Source of the DNA: Pararhizobium antarcticum
Lineage (GTDB): Bacteria; Pseudomonadota; Alphaproteobacteria; Rhizobiales; Rhizobiaceae
Length of the DNA: 64,000 nt
Direction of reading: 5' to 3'
NCBI RefSeq assembly: GCF_001885585.1
Contig: NZ_LSRP01000072.1
Span: 28,859-92,858 of the forward strand
The notes beneath the pieces are model-generated. The model saw nothing but the letters and a program-made list of their open reading frames with translations. It ran no database searches and was not told the DNA's origin. Positions within the stretch are counted from its first letter, which is position 1; every line of letters begins with the position of its first letter. A program made the position numbers and the translations under genes. Positions 36,302 through 45,877 of the stretch are shown piece by piece.

Positions 36302-37807
36302 TCAGTTGCCGATCGTCGCCCAAACGCTTTTTGTCTGGGTGTAGGAAACGAGGGCATCCATGCATTTGTCACGGCCGTTGCCGCTTTCCTTCCAGCCGCC
36401 GAACGGAAACTGCATGTCGCCGTTCATGTAGCTGTTGATGTAGACCATGCCCGCCTCGACATCGCGGGCGAAGCGATGCGCCGTGCCCAGATTGCTGGTC
36501 CAGATACCGGCCGCCAGCCCAAAATTGCTGTCATTGGCGATACTCACCGCGTCCTCGTAGCTGTCGAACGGGATGATGCTCGCGACAGGCCCGAAAATTT
36601 CCTCGCGGGCGATGGTCATCGAATTGCTCACCCCCGTGAAGATCGTCGGCGAGACATAGGCGCCCGCCTCCAGCCCCTCCGGCACGCCGCCGCCCAGAAT
36701 GCAATCCGCGCCGCCCTGTTTTCCGATGCCGATATAGTTGAGGACCCGCTGCTGCTGCTCGACGGTCACCATCGGACCGACCGTGGTCGTCGTTTCCAGC
36801 GGATCGCCCGGGATGTAGTCCTTCTTTGCGACAGCCGAAAACGCATCGAGGAAGTCCGGCAGAATCGATGTCTGCACCAGAATGCGCGATCCGGCGCAGC
36901 AGACCTCGCCCTGATTGCCGAAAATCCCCATCGCCGCCCACCAGGCCGCCGTTTCCAGATTGTCGGCGTCGGCCATGATGACATGCGGCGACTTGCCGCC
37001 GCATTCTGTCGAGACCTTCTTGAGATTGGACTGGCCGGAATAGACCATCATCAGCTTGCCGATCTCGACGGAGCCGGTAAAGGCGATCTTCTCGACATCA
37101 CGATGCAGGGCAAGCGCCCTGCCCGCCTCCGCGCCAAAACCGTTGACGACGTTCAGCACGCCCGCCGGTGCTCCAGCCTGCATGAACAGACTTGCCAGCA
37201 GAAGCGCAGACAACCGCGACTGTTCGGCCGGTTTCAGCACCACGCAGTTTCCGGCGGCAAGGGCCGGCGCGATCTTCCATGCCGTCATCAGCAACGGATA
37301 GTTCCACGGTACAATGCAGCCGACGACGCCAAGCGGCTGGCGCAGCACATAGGACAGCACATCAGGACTGGTCGCACCGACCGTGCCCTGCATCTTGTCG
37401 ATGCATTCGGCGGTAAAGCGGAAGCAGTTGACGGCTAGCGGTACATCGACCGTCAGCATTTCGGTGATCGGCTTGCCCATGTCGAGCGTATCGATCAGCG
37501 CAAAATCGCTCGCATGCTGTTCGATGAGGTCGGCAAAGCGCAGCATGATCGCCATGCGTGCCCGCGGCGCCAGCCGCGACCATGCGCCGGACTTGAAGGT
37601 TTTCAGCGAAGAGGCGACTGCACGGTCGATGTCGGCCGCGTCGCCGCGAGAGACCTCGGCCAGCACCGAACCATTTGCCGGATTGATGCTCTCGAACATC
37701 TTGCCGGATGCCGCGGCACGAAAATCGCCATCAATGAAAAGGCGTCCTTCGAACGAGAGCTTGGCGGCCTGATCATGCCACGAACCTGCGGATCGGGTGA
37801 TTGTCAT
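36302..37807 (-). CDS. NAD(P)-dependent aldehyde dehydrogenase, PuuC-like
   Basis: A 501-residue aldehyde dehydrogenase. The general-base region TECGGKSPHV and the catalytic cysteine in GEVCCAGSRI are present, and the NAD fold motif FTGSVEIGK is clear. It resembles gamma-glutamyl-gamma-aminobutyraldehyde/betaine aldehyde dehydrogenases. It would oxidise the aldehyde made by the GMC oxidoreductase encoded just upstream. The gap to the deacetylase gene is 23 bases. Confidence 0.9.
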   Translation of the reverse strand: MTITRSAGSWHDQAAKLSFEGRLFIDGDFRAAASGKMFESINPANGSVLAEVSRGDAADIDRAVASSLKTFKSGAWSRLAPRARMAIMLRFADLIEQHASDFALIDTLDMGKPITEMLTVDVPLAVNCFRFTAECIDKMQGTVGATSPDVLSYVLRQPLGVVGCIVPWNYPLLMTAWKIAPALAAGNCVVLKPAEQSRLSALLLASLFMQAGAPAGVLNVVNGFGAEAGRALALHRDVEKIAFTGSVEIGKLMMVYSGQSNLKKVSTECGGKSPHVIMADADNLETAAWWAAMGIFGNQGEVCCAGSRILVQTSILPDFLDAFSAVAKKDYIPGDPLETTTTVGPMVTVEQQQRVLNYIGIGKQGGADCILGGGVPEGLEAGAYVSPTIFTGVSNSMTIAREEIFGPVASIIPFDSYEDAVSIANDSNFGLAAGIWTSNLGTAHRFARDVEAGMVYINSYMNGDMQFPFGGWKESGNGRDKCMDALVSYTQTKSVWATIGN

Positions 37808-37818
37808 ATCTGCTTTCC

Positions 37819-39402
37819 TTAACCTGCGAGGATCATCTGTGCAGCGCGCTCGGCGACCATGATCGTCGGCGCATTGAGGTTTCCGGATACCATCTTCGGG
37901 ATCGCCGAGGCGTCGGCAATGCGAAGCCCCTCGATACCATGTACCTTCATGCTGGCGGGATCGGTGACGGCCATCGCATCGACGCCCATGCGGCAGGTGC
38001 TCGACGGATGGTAGAGTGTTGTCATGTGGCCGCGTACATAGTTGCCGATCTCCTCATCGGTGCTGCACTCGGCACTGGGACTGAGTTCGTAGGCGATCAA
38101 GTCCTTCATCGGCGACTGCGCCATGATCTCGCGGTTGATGCGAACACCGGCGATCATCGTCGAAAGGTCGTTGCCATCGGGATCGCTGATAAAATATTTC
38201 GGATCAATGACCGGATATTCGACAGGATTTGCCGAGCGCAGCCTGATCTCGCCGCGGCTGTTCGGCCGCTGCAACGTGCTATGGCCGGTAACGCCCGCCT
38301 GCCCGCCGAGGAAGCGGGCGTAATCGCGATGCGGGCTGATCGCGCCGTAAAGCTGGAGATCGGGTTCGATGCCGGGGCGCGAGCAGACATGACCGCCGGA
38401 GGCGACCCACGGCGATGTGCGGATACCGGTGCGCTTGTCGCGCCATTCCGCAAAACTGTCGGATATGATCTCATCCGTCCAGGCGCCAATGCCGATCGGC
38501 TCCTTGGTATAGAAGGAGATCGGAATGTTGAGATGGTCCTGCAGATCCTTGCCGACGCCCGGCAGATCGTGCACGGGCTTGACGCCAATAGCGGAAAGTT
38601 CGTCCGCCGGACCGATACCGGAGAGAAGCAACGTCTGGCATGTGCCGACCGCACCGGCCGCCATCACCACTTCACTATCGGCATAGGCGATCTCCGGCAC
38701 ACCATCGACGAGGAACTTCACGCCCTTAACGCGACCGTTCTCGATGACCAGCCCGGTGACGAGCACACCCGATTTCAGCGTTAGGTTCGGCCGCTCCAGC
38801 GCAGGCCGCAGATAGGCCTTGGAGGTGCCCCAGCGCTCGCCATCCTTGATGGTGAACTGGAAGAGGCCGACACCTTCCTGGCTCTCACCGTTGTAATCCG
38901 GATTGAAGGTGTGTCCGGCCGCCTGCGCGGCTTCGAGCCAGAGCGTCTCGTACTTGTCCACGTAAGGGACGTTGCCGATATGCAGCAATCCGTCATTGCC
39001 ATGATAGGGACTGCCCTTGATATCGGCATTGGCCTCGGAAAAGAGGAAGGTCGGAAATACATCCTTCCAGCCCCAGCCCGCGCAGCCCATCGCCTCCCAG
39101 GCATCGTAGTCCGACGGCAAGCCACGAATATAGATCATGGCATTGAGCGCGCCGGAACCGCCGATCATTTTGCCCCGCGGCCAGAAGATACGTCGCCCGC
39201 GGCACCCAGCCTGCGGCTCCGTGTAATAGCTCCAGTCCGAACCGGTGTTGAACATCGTGACCCAGTCCGACGGAATATCGGAGGCTATGGGGGCGGCGCG
39301 CCCGGCCTCCAGCACGAGAACTTTCCTGTCGCGATCGGCGCTCAGCCGGTTGGCGAGGACGCAGCCGGCAGACCCGGCGCCAATGATGATCGTATCGTAC
39401 AT
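37819..39402 (-). CDS. GMC-family FAD oxidoreductase, choline dehydrogenase-like
   Basis: About 527 residues. The FAD-binding GAGSAGCVLANRLS at the N-terminus, WPRGKMIGGSGALNAMIYIRG and the C-terminal MGVDAMAVTDPASMKVHGIEGLRIADAS region are hallmark GMC features. Such enzymes oxidise alcohols to aldehydes. GAGAGGGG precedes the ATG at 39402, and this decides the start. The next gene encodes an aldehyde dehydrogenase, so the pair probably takes an alcohol to an acid. Confidence 0.9.
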   Translation of the reverse strand: MYDTIIIGAGSAGCVLANRLSADRDRKVLVLEAGRAAPIASDIPSDWVTMFNTGSDWSYYTEPQAGCRGRRIFWPRGKMIGGSGALNAMIYIRGLPSDYDAWEAMGCAGWGWKDVFPTFLFSEANADIKGSPYHGNDGLLHIGNVPYVDKYETLWLEAAQAAGHTFNPDYNGESQEGVGLFQFTIKDGERWGTSKAYLRPALERPNLTLKSGVLVTGLVIENGRVKGVKFLVDGVPEIAYADSEVVMAAGAVGTCQTLLLSGIGPADELSAIGVKPVHDLPGVGKDLQDHLNIPISFYTKEPIGIGAWTDEIISDSFAEWRDKRTGIRTSPWVASGGHVCSRPGIEPDLQLYGAISPHRDYARFLGGQAGVTGHSTLQRPNSRGEIRLRSANPVEYPVIDPKYFISDPDGNDLSTMIAGVRINREIMAQSPMKDLIAYELSPSAECSTDEEIGNYVRGHMTTLYHPSSTCRMGVDAMAVTDPASMKVHGIEGLRIADASAIPKMVSGNLNAPTIMVAERAAQMILAG

Positions 39403-39412
39403 AGGACCCCTC

Positions 39413-40498
39413 TCATTCACCGGCCGGGGCCGGGCTTTCTGCTAACTTTCCACCGACAGGAGCAGCGTGGCGGCGGCGAAGCCAGCCCGCCAGATCTCCC
39501 AATCGACCGACAAGGCCCTTCGGCATGAGCACGATGGACACGGCGATGATGATGCCGAGACCGAGCGTGCGGAATTCTCCTGCCTCGCGCATCACCTCGT
39601 CGGCTGCGACCAGCACGATCGTGCCGACCAACGGTCCCCAGAAGGTGCCGACCCCGCCGACGACGGTGATCGCGATGATGAACATCAACTGCGACATCGA
39701 CAGGATTCCGGGGCCGATCGCCTGGAAATGCGCGGCATAGACACCACCGGCGAGACTGGTGAAGAATGCAGAGATGCCGAAGACCAGAAGCTGCGCCTGG
39801 AAGCGGTTGACACCCCGCGCCACCGCATAGCCGGGATTATCCTTGAGCGCCCGGAAGGCGAGACCCATCGGACTTTTGACGATGGCATAGGTGAACGCCA
39901 TCGTGATCGCGAACAGGGCGGCGACGATGGCATAGTTGCCGACCAGCCATTGCGCCTTGAACAGGGCGCGGGTTCCGAAATCGCCGAAGCGGGCAAAGCC
40001 GACCGCGCCACCGGTAAACTGCCGGCAGGTCGAGCCGACCATGACGAAACATTCGGTATCGGTGACGATCAGCAGATACATCGTCTGCGCGATGGCAAGC
40101 GTCAGCAGTGCGACGTAGACGCCGGTCAAGCGCAGGCAGGCGAGGCCGACGATCAGAGAGAAAGCGACAGAGCCGAGGGCTGCCGGGACAAGCGCGCCCC
40201 AGACATTCCATCCGAAGTAGAAGCAGATCATCGCCGTCGCGTATCCACCGAAGGCGAAGATCGCCATCTGCGCCAGCGAGAACACACCTGCAAAACCGAA
40301 CAGCAGGTTCCATTGCGATGCGATGGTCGCGTAGAACAGCGCCAGCACGATCTGCCCAAGCACATACCGGCTATCGACGAAGAACGGCAGCGCTATCGCC
40401 GCCGCAATCAGCAGCAGGGTGATGGCGATATCCAGCTTGTTCAAGCTGGCCAGACCCTTGGCAGAGGCCTTACCCTTGGGAAAGGAGTGTGTGTTCAT
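39413..40498 (-). CDS. Branched-chain amino acid-type ABC permease (LivM type)
   Basis: A 361-residue membrane protein with about nine or ten membrane segments and LivM family patterns (LLFGFAGVFSLAQMAIFAFGGYATAM and the GGVGTFWGPLVGTIVL loop). It pairs with the LivH-type permease encoded upstream. It lies 11 bases before the GMC gene in the same operon. Confidence 0.88.
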   Translation of the reverse strand: MNTHSFPKGKASAKGLASLNKLDIAITLLLIAAAIALPFFVDSRYVLGQIVLALFYATIASQWNLLFGFAGVFSLAQMAIFAFGGYATAMICFYFGWNVWGALVPAALGSVAFSLIVGLACLRLTGVYVALLTLAIAQTMYLLIVTDTECFVMVGSTCRQFTGGAVGFARFGDFGTRALFKAQWLVGNYAIVAALFAITMAFTYAIVKSPMGLAFRALKDNPGYAVARGVNRFQAQLLVFGISAFFTSLAGGVYAAHFQAIGPGILSMSQLMFIIAITVVGGVGTFWGPLVGTIVLVAADEVMREAGEFRTLGLGIIIAVSIVLMPKGLVGRLGDLAGWLRRRHAAPVGGKLAESPAPAGE

Positions 40499-40508
40499 GA
40501 TCGGCTCC

Positions 40509-41396
40509 TCACATGCGGTGGATCTGGGTCCGGCCGAAAAGACCGGAGGGGCGCCAGATCAGCACGGCGATGACCACGAACAGAAGCGACGGGAAACCCC
40601 AGCGCGCGCCCGCTGCGTATTGAATGAAGGCTTCGAGCAATGCGAGGCCGAAGGCAGCAGCGACCGCGCCCGGCAAATTTCCGAGACCGGCCACTACGCA
40701 CATGATGAAGGCCTTAAGCATCGGATCGTTACCGAGCGGCGGCGACAATTGCGTCATGGAACTCACCATCACTCCGCAAATGCCCGCAACTGCTCCTGAC
40801 AGCACCAGCACCTGGAAATAGACCCGGTTGACGGGAACACCCATCAATTGCGCCGCGTCGCGGTTCTGCGCTGTGGCACGGATCGCCCGGCCCATTCGGG
40901 TCTTGCCGAGCAGCAGCGCGATCACCGCCATCATCACTACGACGACGAGAATGATGACGATGTTCTGGTAGGGCAGATTGAGCGGCCCGAGCTTCAGAAC
41001 ACCATCGACCGACAGGGGCTGCTTCAGCGGCTGGCCGCCATAGGTCAGGAGAATGGTGTTTTCGAGCGCGATGCCGATGCCGACGGTGGCGATCATCACG
41101 TTGGATTCGAACGTTGCTTTGTCATTCTTCAGCAGATTGCGCACGATGAGGACATACAGCAGCCCTCCGGCCATCGCACCAAACAGGATGGCGGCGGCAA
41201 AGCCGGCGAAAGCCGGCAGGCCGAGCGTTGTGGTGGCTGTGAAGGCTGCATAGCCGCCCAGCGTCAGCATCGCCGCATGGGCCATGTTGAGCATGCCCAT
41301 CGAGCCCCAGACAAGGGACAGGCCGACGGTCGCCAGCGCATAGAGGGCACCCGTGGTCAGGCCGGCGACAAGAACGGACATCAGGATATCGAGCAT
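40509..41396 (-). CDS. Branched-chain amino acid-type ABC permease (LivH type)
   Basis: A 295-residue membrane protein with about eight membrane segments. It has the LivH start (LVAGLTTGALYALATVGLSLVWGSMGMLNMAHAAMLTLGGY) and the central MGRAIRATAQNRDAAQLMGV cytoplasmic loop that contacts the ATPases. It partners with the LivM-type protein. Confidence 0.9.
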   Translation of the reverse strand: MLDILMSVLVAGLTTGALYALATVGLSLVWGSMGMLNMAHAAMLTLGGYAAFTATTTLGLPAFAGFAAAILFGAMAGGLLYVLIVRNLLKNDKATFESNVMIATVGIGIALENTILLTYGGQPLKQPLSVDGVLKLGPLNLPYQNIVIILVVVVMMAVIALLLGKTRMGRAIRATAQNRDAAQLMGVPVNRVYFQVLVLSGAVAGICGVMVSSMTQLSPPLGNDPMLKAFIMCVVAGLGNLPGAVAAAFGLALLEAFIQYAAGARWGFPSLLFVVIAVLIWRPSGLFGRTQIHRM

Positions 41397-41401
41397 GCCG
41401 G

Positions 41402-42127
41402 TCAGCCTCCCAGATAGGTTGCGAGAAGCTCGTCGCGGGCGAGAAGGTCGGCGGGCGGGCCGGACCAGACGATGTCCCCGTCGTCGAGCAGATGGAGGCG
41501 GTCGGCGAGATCGGCCACACGCGCCGGATTTTCTTCCACGAGCAGGATGGTCCGCCCGCTGCGGGAGAGTTCTGAAATGACGCCGTAGATTTGCTCGATG
41601 ATCAGCGGCGCAAGGCCGAGCGAGGGTTCGTCGATCAGCAGGATCCGCCCGGCCATCATCAGGCCGCGACCGATGCCGACCATGCGTCGCTCGCCGCCCG
41701 AAAGTGACGAGGCCACCTGGTTGCGACGATCCGCAAGTTTCGGCAGAAGTGCATAGACCTCCTCCAGCCGCCGGTCGATCTCGGTTTTTCCGGGCGCCAG
41801 ATACGCGCCCATCAGTAGGTTTTCGAGCACGCTCATTTCGGGAAACAGCATATCGCCCTGCGGCACATGCGCGACACCCAGGGCTGCCACCGCATGCGGC
41901 TTCGTCAATGTCGGCCGGCCATCGATGCTGATCGATCCGCCGTTGAGCGGCACCAGTCCGGAGATTGTCTTGAGGAGTGTCGACTTGCCGTGGCCATTGG
42001 GGCCGACGACGGTGACGAGTTCCCCGGCAGCAACATCAAAGGAAACGCCCTTGAGCACGGTGAGCTCGTTATAGCCCGACACGACCTGGTGCAGGCTGAG
42101 AACGGGTGGCTTTGCGATGTCGCTCAA
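41402..42127 (-). CDS. ABC ATP-binding protein (LivF type)
   Basis: A 241-residue ATPase with Walker A GPNGHGKSTLL, signature LSGGERRM, Walker B ILLIDEPSLGLAP and the EENPARVADLADR tail typical of LivF. All motifs are intact. The start overlaps the LivG-type gene by four bases. It forms the ATPase pair with a partner whose signature is unusual. Confidence 0.9.
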   Translation of the reverse strand: MSDIAKPPVLSLHQVVSGYNELTVLKGVSFDVAAGELVTVVGPNGHGKSTLLKTISGLVPLNGGSISIDGRPTLTKPHAVAALGVAHVPQGDMLFPEMSVLENLLMGAYLAPGKTEIDRRLEEVYALLPKLADRRNQVASSLSGGERRMVGIGRGLMMAGRILLIDEPSLGLAPLIIEQIYGVISELSRSGRTILLVEENPARVADLADRLHLLDDGDIVWSGPPADLLARDELLATYLGG

Positions 42128-42924
42128 GCGTGCGCCTCCCCGTCGGAGAAAAAGGTCTTGAGGCGCTTGCGTGTCCCCTCGCCCAGATAGGTTTCGACCA
42201 CGACCTGATCTTCGGCGACGCCGCTTGGCGGTCCCTCAAAGATCTTCTTGCCGTGATGCATGATGAGGACCCGGCTCGACAGTGCCAGCAGGAACCGCAT
42301 CACGTGTTCAATCAACACCACTGTCAATCCGTCGCCCTTCAGCCGGATGATGAGATCCATGATGTGATCGATCTCGGATACATTGAGCCCCCCAACCGGC
42401 TCGTCCAGAAACAGCAGCTTCGGGCGGGTGGCAATTGCGCCCGCGATCATCAGGAGCTTGCGATCAAGCACCGCCAGTTGAGCGACCTTTTCGTCGGCCT
42501 TGCCGGCAAGGCCGACGAAGGCCAGCGCCTCCTCCGTCTGCTCACGCACCTCTCGACCCAGCCGAAAACCGGGAACCACCCGCTTTGCACGACCAAAATA
42601 GGCGGCGATATCGATGTTTTCACGCACCGTAAGGCTTTCGAAGGCGGCATTCAGCTGAAAGGTCCGGGCAATACCGAGCTGGCAGATCCGGTCGGCGCCA
42701 AGACCCGCTATATCCTGGCCGTCGAAGCGCATTTGCCCTTCCGTTGCCGGTGTTATGCCTGTCACGACGTCGAAAAACGTCGTTTTGCCGGCACCATTCG
42801 GCCCGCCGATCCCGACAATCTCGCCGGAACGGACCGAAAGCGACATGCCATCGACGGCCGCAAGCGACCCGAATCGTTTGACGACATTATTGCATTCGAG
42901 CAGCACGCTCGCGCCGTTTTCCAT
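42124..42924 (-). CDS. ABC ATP-binding protein (LivG type) with an atypical signature
   Basis: About 266 residues. Walker A GPNGAGKTT (41-49), Walker B LLFLDEPVGGLN and the switch region (VLIEHVM) are intact. Where LivG proteins have a signature like LPYGQQRRLEIARAL, this one reads LAVLDRKLLMIAGAI near residue 150, so the usual GGQ/YGQ turn is missing. The start at 42924 is fixed by AAGGAG seven bases upstream. It acts with the LivF-type ATPase on the two permeases. Confidence 0.88.
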   Translation of the reverse strand: MENGASVLLECNNVVKRFGSLAAVDGMSLSVRSGEIVGIGGPNGAGKTTFFDVVTGITPATEGQMRFDGQDIAGLGADRICQLGIARTFQLNAAFESLTVRENIDIAAYFGRAKRVVPGFRLGREVREQTEEALAFVGLAGKADEKVAQLAVLDRKLLMIAGAIATRPKLLFLDEPVGGLNVSEIDHIMDLIIRLKGDGLTVVLIEHVMRFLLALSSRVLIMHHGKKIFEGPPSGVAEDQVVVETYLGEGTRKRLKTFFSDGEAHA

Positions 42925-42955
42925 AATCCCGCTCCTTGGTCCCTTGGGATGATGG

Positions 42956-44257
42956 TTACGCCTTGATCCAAGGCGGCAGGACAAAGCTGTCTGTCGCATA
43001 GAGCGGTGGCGCGATCAGCTTGGGATCAGTCTTGTAATCCTGGTGCTGGAGGAACTGATGCGGCATGCCGAGCGATGGGTCTGCCACCTGGGTCGGATAA
43101 CAATAGGCGGACTGCCCGGCCGGGTCGGCACGATAGGTGCCGTTGACGCCGCGATAGACGTTGCGACGCATGACGGCAGCGATCTTCTGCGCCTGTTCCT
43201 TGTTGAAGGGTTCGCCCGGACCGCCAGCAATGGCGGCCGCCGTTGCCCACATCCATAGCCCGTCATAGGTCTGCGAGCCGGTGATATAGGCGGAACTCGG
43301 GCCGAACTTGGCCCGATAGGCTTCGCGGAACGGCTTGGAAAAATCGTCCGGCAGGCAACCGACCACCGTCGAGTAGATCACGCCATTGACGCTTTCACCG
43401 CCGATCTCGCGGAAGGCTGGCAGCGACGGGCCATACTGCATGTAGATCAGGCTATCGGTCGGCTGCGCCAGGAACTGCACCATGAACTGGGCAAGGTCCT
43501 GTGGCAGGAAGTGGGTGACGATCACGGCTGCAGGCGGGTCCTGCCGCAGCTTGGCAAGCGTCGGTCCCCATTGGTTGGTCGGGAATGGAACCGTTTCGAA
43601 CAGGCTGACCTCAAAACCGTATTCCGCTGCCTTGTCGCGGATCGCGTTGGCGATCACGATCGAATATTCGTTGGCGGACGGAATGATGGCGATCTTCTTG
43701 TTCGGCGCCTTCCAGGTGCTCCCTGCAGCCAGTTCCTTCAGGAAGTTCAGGCAACCGGGGCCGTACCAGTATTCCGGTGGATCGCCCTGAAAGGAACCAT
43801 AGTAGCGCTCGGGATCGCTCTTGAATTTCTCGTTGTGCGAAATCAGCGTGTTGTAGTGCATCATGATGACGTCATTGTCAGCGGCAATGTCCATCTCGAT
43901 CATGTTGGTGCCGACATTGTAGCCGTTGATGATGACCGGGGCCGTATAGCGGTCGATCAGGCGCTGCATGGACTGGCTGACGATATCGGCGCCCATTTCC
44001 TTGGTGTCTTCGACATGGATCTCGATCGGGCGTCCGAGAATACCGCCTGCAGCATTGATTTCCTCGGCGGCGAGGTCGAGGCCGTTCTTGAATTCGATAC
44101 CGTCGGCGGCGGCGAAGCCGGACATCGGCAGCCCCGCGCCCACGGCGATGGGTGCGGCATCCTGCGCCTGCGCCCTCGAATTCAGGTCGGCGAGAAGCGC
44201 TCCACCGGCGGCACCGGCACCGAGCGCTCCTTGAAGCATTGCACGTCTGTTGATCAT
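42956..44257 (-). CDS. Periplasmic binding protein of the Liv-type transporter
   Basis: About 433 residues with a twin-arginine-like signal (MINRRAMLQGALGAGAAGG, cleavage near AQA) and a type I periplasmic-binding fold as in LivK and amide/urea-binding proteins. AGGGG eight bases upstream fixes the ATG at 44257. The long mature domain and the neighbouring amidase favour an amide- or amine-containing ligand over a simple branched amino acid (inference). Confidence 0.86.
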   Translation of the reverse strand: MINRRAMLQGALGAGAAGGALLADLNSRAQAQDAAPIAVGAGLPMSGFAAADGIEFKNGLDLAAEEINAAGGILGRPIEIHVEDTKEMGADIVSQSMQRLIDRYTAPVIINGYNVGTNMIEMDIAADNDVIMMHYNTLISHNEKFKSDPERYYGSFQGDPPEYWYGPGCLNFLKELAAGSTWKAPNKKIAIIPSANEYSIVIANAIRDKAAEYGFEVSLFETVPFPTNQWGPTLAKLRQDPPAAVIVTHFLPQDLAQFMVQFLAQPTDSLIYMQYGPSLPAFREIGGESVNGVIYSTVVGCLPDDFSKPFREAYRAKFGPSSAYITGSQTYDGLWMWATAAAIAGGPGEPFNKEQAQKIAAVMRRNVYRGVNGTYRADPAGQSAYCYPTQVADPSLGMPHQFLQHQDYKTDPKLIAPPLYATDSFVLPPWIKA

Positions 44258-44305
44258 AACTGCTACCCCTTTTATCGTTGGTTGTTCAGTTGTCATGCAT
44301 CGCGC

Positions 44306-45703
44306 TTAACTGGAAAACAGCGCCTCCAGGTTTGCGGCCGCCAGGAGAACGCGGGCATCTTCTCCCCGCGCACCGATGATCTGGAAACCGACCGGCAGGC
44401 CCTCCGCCGTCAGCCCGCAGGGAATAACGCAGGCCGGCTGCTGGCTGAGATTGATCGGGAAACTGAAGCCTGCCCACTGCGTCCAGCGCGTGTAAGAACC
44501 GTCGGCCGGCACTTCCAGACCGGCATCGAAGGCCGGGATCGCCGTGCCGGGCGAGACGATGAAATCATACTCCGACAGCAATTGGTCCATTGCGGCACCG
44601 AAATCGGCGCGGCGGACCTGCGCCGTCACCAGTGCGGTGGATGTATAGGCCGCGCCGTCGCGCGCGATTTCCAGAAAACCCGGATCGATCGCGGACCGCT
44701 GGTCCAGCGGGATTGCTGCGAGCCGGGCCGCCGCGCCGGTGAACCAGTGGTGATGAAAGAGATCGAGAAGATTGTCGCCTGGAAGCGTGATGCGCTCCAC
44801 GATGGCGCCAGCCTTCTCCAGTCTCGCAACGGCGGCATCGACGATCGCGGCCACTTCGGGATCAACCGGACCGCAAGGCGATGCAAACCAGTGGCCGATC
44901 CGCTTGCCCCGGAGATCCACCGGTTCCGCATCGAGCGACGGCAGAACGCCCGCGCCCTGGTTCCAGTCGGCAAGACTGCGTCCGGACATCGTCTTCAGCA
45001 TGGCGAGAGCATCGTCTGCACTGCGCGTCATGGGACCGAGATGGGCCACCGTGCCAAACGCGCTGGCCGGGTAGGCCGGAACCCGCCCGAAGGTCGGCTT
45101 CAGACCGACGATACCGGTAAAGGACGCCGGAATTCGAATTGAGCCGCCGCCATCCGTCCCGAGATGAAACACCCCTGCCCCGACCGCCGCCGCGACGGCG
45201 GCGCCGCCGGACGAACCGCCCGGTGTCTTCGCTGCATTCCATGGATTACGGGTCACACCGCTGAGGACGCCGTCGGTAATGGCTTTCCAGCCGAATTCGG
45301 GTGTCGTCGTCTGCGCCGTAAACACCAGCCCTGCAGCCCGCATCAGCGCGACGGCCGGTGCATCTTCGCCGTACGGAATGTCAGAGGTCGTCGTGCTGCC
45401 ATAGCGCACACTCCAGTCCTTGACCCAGACGATATCCTTCAGCGTGGCCGGAACGCCGTCGACCGGCGACAGGGGCTCACCCGCCAGCCAGCGTTTGTCC
45501 GATGCAGCGGCCGCACTCAGCGCGCCCGCGCGATCGATGAAGGTGAAGGCGTTGAAATCGGGATTCACCGCCTCGGCGCGGTCCATCGCCGCCTGCGCGA
45601 CCTCGACGGGCGAAATCTCCCGCGTCCTGTAAGCGGATGCCAGTTCAGTGGAGCTCAAAAGACACAGATCCTCTGCCCCTGAGAGAGGGTTACTGAAAGC
45701 CAT
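44306..45703 (-). CDS. Amidase-signature family hydrolase
   Basis: About 465 residues. The amidase signature is present: K in GVPATLKDIVW, the Gly/Ser-rich KTPGGSSGGAAVAAAVG and GTDGGGSIRIPASF with the nucleophilic Ser. It should hydrolyse an amide bond in the cytoplasm. GGGGAA eight bases before the ATG at 45703 supports the start. It is the first gene of the operon, divergent from a LysR gene. Confidence 0.9.
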   Translation of the reverse strand: MAFSNPLSGAEDLCLLSSTELASAYRTREISPVEVAQAAMDRAEAVNPDFNAFTFIDRAGALSAAAASDKRWLAGEPLSPVDGVPATLKDIVWVKDWSVRYGSTTTSDIPYGEDAPAVALMRAAGLVFTAQTTTPEFGWKAITDGVLSGVTRNPWNAAKTPGGSSGGAAVAAAVGAGVFHLGTDGGGSIRIPASFTGIVGLKPTFGRVPAYPASAFGTVAHLGPMTRSADDALAMLKTMSGRSLADWNQGAGVLPSLDAEPVDLRGKRIGHWFASPCGPVDPEVAAIVDAAVARLEKAGAIVERITLPGDNLLDLFHHHWFTGAAARLAAIPLDQRSAIDPGFLEIARDGAAYTSTALVTAQVRRADFGAAMDQLLSEYDFIVSPGTAIPAFDAGLEVPADGSYTRWTQWAGFSFPINLSQQPACVIPCGLTAEGLPVGFQIIGARGEDARVLLAAANLEALFSS

Positions 45704-45824
45704 TGTTGCTGTTCCCCAGTTCGTGCGCGCCATCCGCGGACAGTTGATGCGCTTTCATGTTCCCGCCTGCATCTTCGGCAGGTCTGTTGGATGGCGATAG
45801 ATTGCGGCTTCACATCACATTCAC

Positions 45825-45858
45825 AAAATGTATTCTTCGATATAACTTTATGCATTTT
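45825..45858. promoter_or_regulatory. Candidate LysR-binding inverted repeat
   Basis: AAAATG (45825-45830) and CATTTT (45853-45858) form inverted arms in the AT-rich gap between the amidase and LysR genes. The spacing of 22 bases is wide for one LysR box, so it may contain two half-sites. The evidence is weak. Confidence 0.3.
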
Positions 45859-45877
45859 ATGTAATCGAGACGATGCT

